From an uncultured Prevotella sp. (GTDB taxonomy: Bacteria; Bacteroidota; Bacteroidia; Bacteroidales; Bacteroidaceae): a stretch of 12,067 nucleotides of DNA. The translations under genes were made by a program, and so were the position numbers. Shown piece by piece: positions 6,913 to 12,067 of this stretch. Numbering within the stretch: the stretch's first letter is position 1; each line of letters opens with the position of its first letter. The notes under the pieces were generated by a model. The model was not told the origin of the DNA. It was given only the letters and a program-made list of their open reading frames with translations, and searched no databases. The stretch spans positions 1-12,067 of the forward strand of contig CAJMAO010000045.1 of assembly GCA_905211345.1 (NCBI GenBank), given 5' to 3'.

Positions 6913-7000
6913 AAGGTGGCCTTTCGCCTTCCAAAAGGCCGTCTTTCACACGCTAAAAGGCCACCTTTCGCAGGCCAAAAGACGGCCTTTCGCGCCGCGT
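6913..7000. repeat. 22-nt palindromic tandem array B
   Basis: This is the most regular array: four units of exactly 22 nt at 6913-6934, 6935-6956, 6957-6978 and 6979-7000. Their cores (each starting one base earlier) are AAAGGTGGCCTTT, AAAGGCCGTCTTT, AAAGGCCACCTTT and AAAGACGGCCTTT, separated by 9-nt linkers. Unit 1 is complementary to unit 3 (17 bp perfect, 6908-6924 with 6956-6972), and unit 2 to unit 4 (13 bp perfect, 6934-6946 with 6978-6990). It lies in the divergent AraC/GH36 intergenic region. The rest of that 327-nt gap holds the two promoter regions; there is no gene. Confidence 0.85.
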
Positions 7001-7036
7001 ATGATAATTCATTGTTGCGATACCGACACTTTTGTA

Positions 7037-7060
7037 TTGCATTAAGGCAAAATAATGCAA
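7037..7060. promoter_or_regulatory. 8-8-8 dyad next to the GH36 promoter, candidate operator
   Basis: TTGCATTA (7037-7044) and TAATGCAA (7053-7060) form a perfect inverted repeat around an 8-nt spacer. Its centre is about 46 bp upstream of the predicted GH36 start site and its right arm abuts the place where the missing -33 box should be. That is where an activator that replaces a -35 contact would bind. Which protein binds is not known; the divergent AraC-family product is the obvious candidate. Confidence 0.5.
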
Positions 7061-7081
7061 AGCCATACGGCTGTTTTTGAG

Positions 7082-7089
7082 TATCTTTG
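7082..7089 (+). promoter_or_regulatory. -7 box of the GH36 gene promoter
   Basis: TATCTTTG is a perfect Bacteroides -7 box and is followed by CCG. At the expected position 19-21 bp upstream there is no TTTG, so the promoter is probably weak without an activator. The start site would be near 7096, giving a leader of about 19 nt to the first ATG (7115) or 37 nt to the ATG at 7133. Confidence 0.62.
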
Positions 7090-7114
7090 CCGACAATAAA
7101 TAATCTGAAAACAA

Positions 7115-9334
7115 ATGCTAACTGAAATGAAAATGAAAAAGAACTTATGCGCACTCATGGGCGTGCTGGCGTTCTGCGGCCCGGCCGTGGCCGAGACGGT
7201 AGAAGTGGCCACGCCCTACACGTCACTCGTGGTGGACGCCACCGAGGGGCAAGAGCTTAAACAGCTTTATTACGGCGACCGCCTGACCGCGGCCGACTTG
7301 GCCGCCCTCGCCGACGCAGGGGGCGCGTCTTACGCGGCATACCCGGTCTACGGAATGAACTGCCAAAGCGAGACAGCACTGGCTGTGAAGCACGCCGACG
7401 GCAACCTGTCGCTACAAATGGAAGTCACCGGAGTTGACAAAAAGACCGAAGGCAAGGCCACGGTGACCACCATCAAGATGAAAGACAAGAAGTATCCGTT
7501 CTACGTCAACGTATGTTACAAGACTTACAGCGACGCCGACGTGATAGAGACTTGGACCGAAATAAGCCACGGGGAAAAGGGAACGGTAGTGCTCAACCAG
7601 TTCGCTTCGGGCTACCTGCCCGTGCGCCGCGGCACGGTATGGCTCTCGTCGCTTTACGGAGCGTGGGCAAACGAGGCGCAAGTGTGCCAAGAACCGCTCA
7701 AGCCGGGTATGAAAGTAATTAAGAACAAGGACGGACTGCGCAACTCGCACACGGCGCACGCCGAGGTGATGTTCAGCCTTGACGGTCGACCGATGGAAAA
7801 CTCAGGCAACGTGATAGGCGCAGCCCTCTGCTACAGCGGCAACTACAAGCTGCGCATAGACACCGACGAGAGCGACTACCACCACTTCTTCGCCGGAATA
7901 AACGAAGATAACTCGGCCTACAACCTGCCTAAAGGCGAGGTGTTCGCAACGCCCGCCCTCGCCCTTACCTACAGCAAGGAAGGACTCAGCGGGGCAAGCC
8001 GCAACTTCCACAAATGGGGTCGCCAGTACCGCCTGATGCACGGAGACAAGGAACGAATGATACTGCTCAACAGCTGGGAGGGAGTCTATTTCAACATAAA
8101 TCAGGAAGGCATGGAGCAGATGATGCAAGACATCGCCTCGATGGGCGGCGAGTTGTTCGTGATGGATGACGGCTGGTTCGGCACGAAATACCAACGCAAC
8201 AGCGACAACGCGGCGCTGGGCGACTGGACGGTTGACGGCCGCAAGCTGCCCGAAGGCATTGACGGACTGCTGCGCGACGCAAGGAAGAACGGCGTGAAAT
8301 TCGGCATCTGGATAGAGCCTGAGGCCACCAACACCACCAGCGAACTGTACGAGAAGCACCACGAATGGATAATTAACGCCCCCGGACGCGAGCCTGCCAC
8401 AGGCCGCGGAGGCACGCAACTGATGCTCGACTTGGGCAACCCCGAGGTGCAGGATTTCGTGTTCGGCATCGTAGACAACCTCATGACGAAACATCCCGAG
8501 ATAGCATACATCAAATGGGACTCAAACATGGGCATACAGAGCCACGGCTCGACATACCTCACCAAGGACAACCAAAGCCACCTGTACATAAACTACCACC
8601 GCGGGTTCGAGAAGGTGTGCCAGCGCATCCGCGCAAAATACCCCGACCTTGTGATACAGGCTTGCGCCAGCGGAGGAGCAAGGGCGAACTGGGGAGTGCT
8701 GCCTTACTTCGACGAGTTCTGGGTGAGCGACAACACCGACGCCCTGCAACGGATATACATGCAGTGGGGAACGTCATACTTCTTTCCGGCCATCGCCATG
8801 GCATCGCACATCGGCTCCAACCCCAATCACCAAACCTTCCGCAACATTCCGATAAAATTCCGCATCGACGTGGCCATGAGCGGCCGCCTCGGCATGGAGA
8901 TACAGCCCAAGAACATGACCGACGAGGAGAAGGCGCTGTGCAAGAAAGCCATTGCCGAATACAAGCAAATCCGTCCCATAGTGCAGTTCGGCGACCTGTA
9001 CCGCCTCGTCTCTCCCTACGACAAGCTCGGCGTAGCGTCGCTCATGTACGTGTCTGAGGCTAAGGACAAGGCCGTGTTCTACTGGTGGAAGACGGAGACT
9101 TTCGTCAACCAGCACCTGCCGCGCGTCAAGATGGCCGGCCTCGACCCCGCCAAGACTTACCGCGTGCACGAGCTTGACCGCATTGACAACAAGCCGCTGA
9201 AGTTCGAGGGCAAGGCGTTCACCGGCCAGTTCCTGATGGACAACGGGCTTGAAATACCTTACACGCACGACGTAGACTATAACAAGCTGAACAGCTGGGC
9301 AAGCCGCGTGATAAGCCTAGAGGAGGTGAAATAA
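7115..9334 (+). CDS. Secreted GH36 alpha-galactosidase
   Basis: GH36 alpha-galactosidases release terminal alpha-1,6-galactose from galactomannan, galactoglucomannan or raffinose-type sugars. The 739-residue frame has a normal length and order: a signal peptide (MKKNLCALMG to AVA at about 26), an N-terminal beta-supersandwich (about 30-310), a TIM barrel (about 315-640) and a short C-terminal beta domain. DDGW is at 351-354. YIKWDSN at 465-471 holds the nucleophile D469, and FWVSDNTDA at 535-543 holds the acid/base D539. The usual residue after KWD is M, C or A, so S470 is a mild variant. The coordinates use the outermost ATG; the ATG at 7127 or 7133 is more likely the real start, because the signal peptide begins there and the leader length would match the neighbouring genes. 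It is monocistronic, divergent from the AraC regulator, and followed by a strong terminator hairpin. Confidence 0.93.
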   Translation: MLTEMKMKKNLCALMGVLAFCGPAVAETVEVATPYTSLVVDATEGQELKQLYYGDRLTAADLAALADAGGASYAAYPVYGMNCQSETALAVKHADGNLSLQMEVTGVDKKTEGKATVTTIKMKDKKYPFYVNVCYKTYSDADVIETWTEISHGEKGTVVLNQFASGYLPVRRGTVWLSSLYGAWANEAQVCQEPLKPGMKVIKNKDGLRNSHTAHAEVMFSLDGRPMENSGNVIGAALCYSGNYKLRIDTDESDYHHFFAGINEDNSAYNLPKGEVFATPALALTYSKEGLSGASRNFHKWGRQYRLMHGDKERMILLNSWEGVYFNINQEGMEQMMQDIASMGGELFVMDDGWFGTKYQRNSDNAALGDWTVDGRKLPEGIDGLLRDARKNGVKFGIWIEPEATNTTSELYEKHHEWIINAPGREPATGRGGTQLMLDLGNPEVQDFVFGIVDNLMTKHPEIAYIKWDSNMGIQSHGSTYLTKDNQSHLYINYHRGFEKVCQRIRAKYPDLVIQACASGGARANWGVLPYFDEFWVSDNTDALQRIYMQWGTSYFFPAIAMASHIGSNPNHQTFRNIPIKFRIDVAMSGRLGMEIQPKNMTDEEKALCKKAIAEYKQIRPIVQFGDLYRLVSPYDKLGVASLMYVSEAKDKAVFYWWKTETFVNQHLPRVKMAGLDPAKTYRVHELDRIDNKPLKFEGKAFTGQFLMDNGLEIPYTHDVDYNKLNSWASRVISLEEVK

Positions 9335-9358
9335 GCACGGCAACAAACAATAAGACAC

Positions 9359-9400
9359 AAAGAGAGCCTTGCCGCCGGACACCGGCGCAAGGCTCTCTTT
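9359..9400. terminator. Bidirectional hairpin terminator between GH36 and the 9424-10794 gene
   Basis: AAAGAGAGCCTTG, one bulged C and CGCCGG pair with CCGGCG and CAAGGCTCTCTTT across a 3-nt loop, giving a 19-bp stem with U-rich tails in both directions. It begins 24 nt after the GH36 stop and ends 23 nt before the stop of the convergent gene, so it can end transcription from both sides. Confidence 0.85.
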
Positions 9401-9423
9401 ATGTATATAGGTATAACGCCTGT

Positions 9424-10794
9424 TTACTTAATTATCACTTTCTTGCCGTTGTGGATGTAGATGCCGCGCGTGGGATGCTCTACGCGCATACCCTGCAAGT
9501 TGTAATAAGGAGCGTCGGCGTCAGTGCCGCCAACCTCGGCCTCAACCTCGTTGATGCCCGTGCCACCGCCGTCTTGGAAATCGAGCACGATGCCGCCTGT
9601 GGCCGGAGTGATGTCGACATTGGTCTCGAGATAAGCCTTACGGGCGGGAATCTCAGTATCAACGGTGACAAGACTGAACGTGGCGGCCGTCTCGTCAAAA
9701 CCGTAATTATATATTCCCGAGGTCGAAGCGGTAACCGTCTGTGCCCAGTCGCCTATGGCCTTGAGGTAGTTGGCCGCGTTGTTCTCACCCTCGCCGGTCA
9801 TTACCACATGGATACCCGGAGTGCCTTTCACTATGATGCCTGTGTATGCGGGGACGTAAGTAACCGGAGTCAGCGTCACCTTACCATGCTCAACCGCTGT
9901 CGCGTAATACGCAGTTACATCGGCATTGGTGAAGTCGAGGCTCTTGCTTGAGTTGCTGTAAGTGGCTATGCCGCTGTTGCCTATTGTTATTTCAACGGCA
10001 TCGTAGCTGTCAGGATAGGTTGTAAGTTCCACCTTGGTGATGGTGATGTTCTTGCCCCTTACCAATATGCCGTTAAACTGTATAAGCTCAAGCGTGGCGA
10101 CATTGGGTATCTCGTATGAGAATGTCTGTGGCGTTGCAGAAACTGTAAGGTCGGCAGATGATTCAGTATCAAAGGCCACCCAGCCGTCAGGATTTGCTAT
10201 CTGCACATGCGCGCCTTCGCCCGTCGCGGTGCAAGTAACGGTTATCAGGTCGCCGACTTTGGCGGTTGCAAGTCCCTGCGGTTTGTCTTCATAGCTCAAT
10301 GCCAAGGCGTTAGCCCAATCGCCGGCCTCAACCGGTGTGTCTTCCCACAAGGTCGTAGTAGTTCCTTCCTTTGCCTCCTTCACGTCAACGGCGACTTTCG
10401 TCACGGTGATATGCTTTCCGTTGACTATCAGGCCGTAGTCCCTCAGCAGTGCGGCCTGCGCTGCGTCGAGGCTGACCGTTATGTCGCCATCTGCCGTTAC
10501 GTCGCCGCTCGCAAGGGTTGTACGCTCCGGCGTGCGTCCTGCAACATAGTCGTTAGCCATGATTTCATAGTTAAACCACTGCTCGTCGCCGGCAGCTGCC
10601 GTGTTGCGGGTTACTGTTACGACCAATTGTCCGCCGTCGGCGATGTCAGCAAATGTGTTGGACGACAGTTCAAGACGTGTGTTCCAATCCCATTTTCCAA
10701 TTTCGTGTGAGCCTTCCCACACCGTTTTCATTTCCGCGTTGGCGGTCAGCGTCATTGCGAGCAACAGCAATAACGAGGTAAAAATCTTTTTCAT
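9424..10794 (-). CDS. Secreted multidomain protein of unknown role (two beta-sandwich modules, Prevotella-type C-terminus)
   Basis: I recognise no catalytic domain. The 456-residue protein starts with a clear signal peptide (MKKIFTSLLL ... ANA, cleavage after 20) without a lipobox. Two modules at about 22-138 (VWEG ... GGQLVVTVT ... GLIVNGKHITVTKVAVDV) and 146-259 (LWED ... GDLITVTCT ... GILVRGKNITITKVEL) resemble each other and the pair in the CE7 protein. Residues about 266-408 (GIATYSNSSKSLDFTNADVTAYYA ... IPARKAYL) are a beta-rich region that I recall from many Prevotella secreted proteins. The end (430-456, YNLQGMRV ... IHNGKKVIIK) is the tail also seen in CE7. It lies 209 nt downstream of the surface glycan-binding protein gene on the same strand, probably in the same PUL transcript, so a carbohydrate-binding or scaffold role is a reasonable guess. 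Confidence 0.8.
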   Translation of the reverse strand: MKKIFTSLLLLLAMTLTANAEMKTVWEGSHEIGKWDWNTRLELSSNTFADIADGGQLVVTVTRNTAAAGDEQWFNYEIMANDYVAGRTPERTTLASGDVTADGDITVSLDAAQAALLRDYGLIVNGKHITVTKVAVDVKEAKEGTTTTLWEDTPVEAGDWANALALSYEDKPQGLATAKVGDLITVTCTATGEGAHVQIANPDGWVAFDTESSADLTVSATPQTFSYEIPNVATLELIQFNGILVRGKNITITKVELTTYPDSYDAVEITIGNSGIATYSNSSKSLDFTNADVTAYYATAVEHGKVTLTPVTYVPAYTGIIVKGTPGIHVVMTGEGENNAANYLKAIGDWAQTVTASTSGIYNYGFDETAATFSLVTVDTEIPARKAYLETNVDITPATGGIVLDFQDGGGTGINEVEAEVGGTDADAPYYNLQGMRVEHPTRGIYIHNGKKVIIK

Positions 10795-10836
10795 GATGCT
10801 TAATTTAAAATGGTTTTACTTGTTTATCTTACACCT

Positions 10837-10870
10837 GCCGCGGCACCGCTTGCGGCGTGTGCCGTGCGGC
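10837..10870. other. GC-rich hairpin in the leader of the 9424-10794 gene
   Basis: GCCGC-GGCAC (10837-10846) pairs with GTGCC (10859-10863) and GCGGC (10866-10870), with a 2-nt bulge and a 12-nt loop. It lies about 40-75 nt upstream of the start codon, between array C and the gene. There is no T-run on the minus strand right after it, so it is more likely an mRNA leader structure or processing/stability element than a terminator. No TAnnTTTG promoter is seen for this gene, which supports co-transcription with the gene to its right. Confidence 0.4.
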
Positions 10871-10892
10871 ATGGTTTACGCTTGTTTTGTAA

Positions 10893-10980
10893 GAGGCGGC
10901 CTTTTGCCTTGCGAAAGGCCGCCTTTCGACCTGTAATATGCCGCCTTTTGGAGGGCAAAAGACGGCATATTGCAAAGCCA
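10893..10980. repeat. 22-nt palindromic tandem array C
   Basis: Four units of exactly 22 nt lie at 10893-10914, 10915-10936, 10937-10958 and 10959-10980. Cores include AGAGGCGGCCTTT, AAAGGCCGCCTTT, ATATGCCGCCTTT and AAAGACGGCATAT. Unit 1 pairs with unit 2 (11 bp perfect). Units 3 and 4 pair as a 16-bp stem with one mismatch and a 5-nt loop (10935-10950 with 10956-10971). It begins 23 nt past the stop codon of the surface glycan-binding gene and lies upstream of the next co-directional gene. The base run before unit 1 (TTTTGTAA) resembles the run before array A (TTTGTAA). Confidence 0.83.
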
Positions 10981-11003
10981 CTGAATACCAACGTGTTACG
11001 CAC

Positions 11004-12067
11004 TCACTTCTTTTCAATGCGGAAGTTGCCCATGCGGAAGTCGGCATCATAGTCTACATCAGGCTTGAACACAATGCTGAGCGTAGCCCAGCGTGAGCCA
11101 ACGGTGCCGTAAAAACCGTTCTGCGCGAGGTCGGCAAGCGACAGGGTTACTGTCTGCCATTCCTCATGCGTGTTGATACCGGCCCCGTCGCCTATGTTCC
11201 ATACATACCTGTTGCCCCAGTTGAAGCACGACTCGAGAGTGGAACCGCCGGTCAGCGGATAGTTGTTAGAGTTATAAACCTCGAACTTGAGCACGTAACC
11301 GTCCAGTTCTTCGGCAGGCAGTGAGCCTACGTCTACGCCGTCGATGTCAATCAGGTTTTGGCTGAGGTCTATCTGGTTCCAGCTCCATTGCCCTACATGC
11401 CCAGTGAAGTGCAGGTGCGGATAACCGAGCGAAGTCTCGGCGGCAGATGCCTCTGCATCGGTCAAGTTTTCGTAAGCAAGGCCACTGACGCTGACACTCG
11501 TTGCGCTGAAATCGCCGTAAAGCAGGTTCCTTGTCGGACGGAACGGCAGCGTGGCCGTCATCGGCTCGCCCGTACTTCCGTCGGTCCAGCTTATCTGTAT
11601 CGTGCTGTTGTCTGGCGTGCCTTCGGGTATTTCGGCCTTCATCGACGAGCTTGTTATCGAACCAAGGCCAAGCTCCGTGCCGTTGAGCGAGACTTTCGAT
11701 GTCGTGCCGAACTCATAGAGGTTGAAGTTTGCGCCGAGTATCGTCACCGAGTCGCCCGCGTTGACGAACTCGCACAGCAGCCCGTCAACCTGCAGAGTCG
11801 GGAACGGCATGGTGAAACCGTAAGTGGTCGTGCCCATGTCGGTGGTGTATTCAATGTTGTTTTCATGCGCCATCGACAGTTCCATGGGGATTACTACTAT
11901 TGCGCCGGTTGAGAACGTGTACACTTCAGAGAGGTCGGCCTCAACAGTGTTGAACTTTATGCTTTTTACGTTGTTGAGGTTCTTGCCCACTATACGCACC
12001 ATCTGGCCTACGTTGCCCTCGGTTATCGGGTTGGCCATTTCAGCGTCTTGAGCGTCATAGACAGCCG
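11004..12067 (-). CDS. Surface glycan-binding protein (SGBP-B-like), IPT/TIG-type domains, partial (5' end outside window)
   Basis: This looks like the accessory outer-membrane glycan-binding lipoprotein encoded after SusC/SusD-like genes in polysaccharide utilisation loci. It captures polysaccharide at the surface. The frame is open to the window edge, so the ATG at 12036-12038 is internal; 353 residues are visible and the signal peptide and lipobox would lie to the right. From the left end of the visible protein, two IPT/TIG-like immunoglobulin folds can be read: one around GNVGQMVRIVGKNLNNV, the other around NAGDSVTILGANF. A C-terminal beta-rich region follows, with LLYGDFSA, HFTGHVGQWSWNQIDLSQ, RYVWNIGDG and HEEWQTVTLSLADL, typical of the xyloglucan-type SGBP-B binding domain. 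Aromatic residues in that part are candidate sugar-binding platforms. It stops at TGA (11004-11006), directly followed by array C. The specificity for mannan is inferred from neighbours. Confidence 0.8.
   Translation of the reverse strand, partial: AVYDAQDAEMANPITEGNVGQMVRIVGKNLNNVKSIKFNTVEADLSEVYTFSTGAIVVIPMELSMAHENNIEYTTDMGTTTYGFTMPFPTLQVDGLLCEFVNAGDSVTILGANFNLYEFGTTSKVSLNGTELGLGSITSSSMKAEIPEGTPDNSTIQISWTDGSTGEPMTATLPFRPTRNLLYGDFSATSVSVSGLAYENLTDAEASAAETSLGYPHLHFTGHVGQWSWNQIDLSQNLIDIDGVDVGSLPAEELDGYVLKFEVYNSNNYPLTGGSTLESCFNWGNRYVWNIGDGAGINTHEEWQTVTLSLADLAQNGFYGTVGSRWATLSIVFKPDVDYDADFRMGNFRIEKK

Noticed and set aside
6759..7154. Small frames over array B (and likewise 10601-11052 over array C)
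   Set aside because: Their proteins are just repeats of the array read in changing frames (22 nt is not a multiple of 3), giving KGGL/ERRPF-like peptides. They have no independent coding signal.
3311..10980. CRISPR interpretation of the 22-nt arrays
   Set aside because: Units are themselves palindromic and vary, linkers are only about 9 nt, each array has only four units, and no cas genes are nearby.

Overview
The window joins two unrelated genomic backgrounds. Positions 1 to about 1,240-1,353 look like a GC-rich gut Firmicute (Oscillospiraceae, Faecalibacterium-like). It carries the 5' part of rnfC on the minus strand behind a textbook sigma-70 promoter (TTGAAC, 17 bp, TACAAT) with a Shine-Dalgarno run. 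Everything to the right is Bacteroidota, most likely Prevotella in the broad sense. Its promoters have the TAnnTTTG -7 box, strong Shine-Dalgarno sites are absent, intergenic DNA is rich in AT repeats, and secreted proteins end in the Prevotella-style 'YNLxGMRV ... NGKK' tail. A GH130 gene is cut off exactly in the transition zone. I read the join as probably a chimeric metagenomic assembly, although a real rearrangement or transfer cannot be excluded from sequence alone.

The Bacteroidota part (about 1.35-12.07 kb) is a beta-mannan / acetyl-galactoglucomannan utilisation region. From left to right it holds: a 3'-truncated GH130 mannosylglucose phosphorylase (minus); a secreted GH26 endo-beta-mannanase (minus); a large secreted CE7 acetyl esterase with two N-terminal beta-sandwich modules (plus); an AraC-family regulator (minus); a secreted GH36 alpha-galactosidase (plus); a secreted multidomain protein of unknown role (minus); and the 3' part of a surface glycan-binding protein with IPT/TIG-like domains (minus, running off the right edge). 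The implied job is removal of acetyl and galactosyl decorations, endo-cleavage of the mannan backbone, capture at the cell surface, and phosphorolysis of the imported disaccharide. GH26 followed by GH130 matches my recollection of the Bacteroides fragilis mannan operon; the transporter and epimerase expected after GH130 are lost at the join.

Regulation is readable in places. GH26 and CE7 each have a good Bacteroidota promoter with a 20-bp spacer, and the GH26 promoter also fixes its start codon. GH36 has a perfect -7 box but no -33 box. Directly upstream of it lies an 8-8-8 dyad, and the AraC gene is divergent, which together suggest an activated promoter. Convergent gene pairs are separated by strong hairpins.

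The most unusual signal is a family of short tandem arrays in three of the intergenic regions (3311-3399, 6913-7000, 10893-10980). Each has four units of 22 nt (one unit is 23). Each unit is a 13-nt near-palindrome of the type AAAGGC-S-GCCTTT plus a 9-nt linker. Within each array, variant units have complementary partners, so the arrays can fold into long stems. All three lie upstream of at least one gene and none lies between convergent genes. I know of no described element that fits. They also create spurious small ORFs that should not be annotated.
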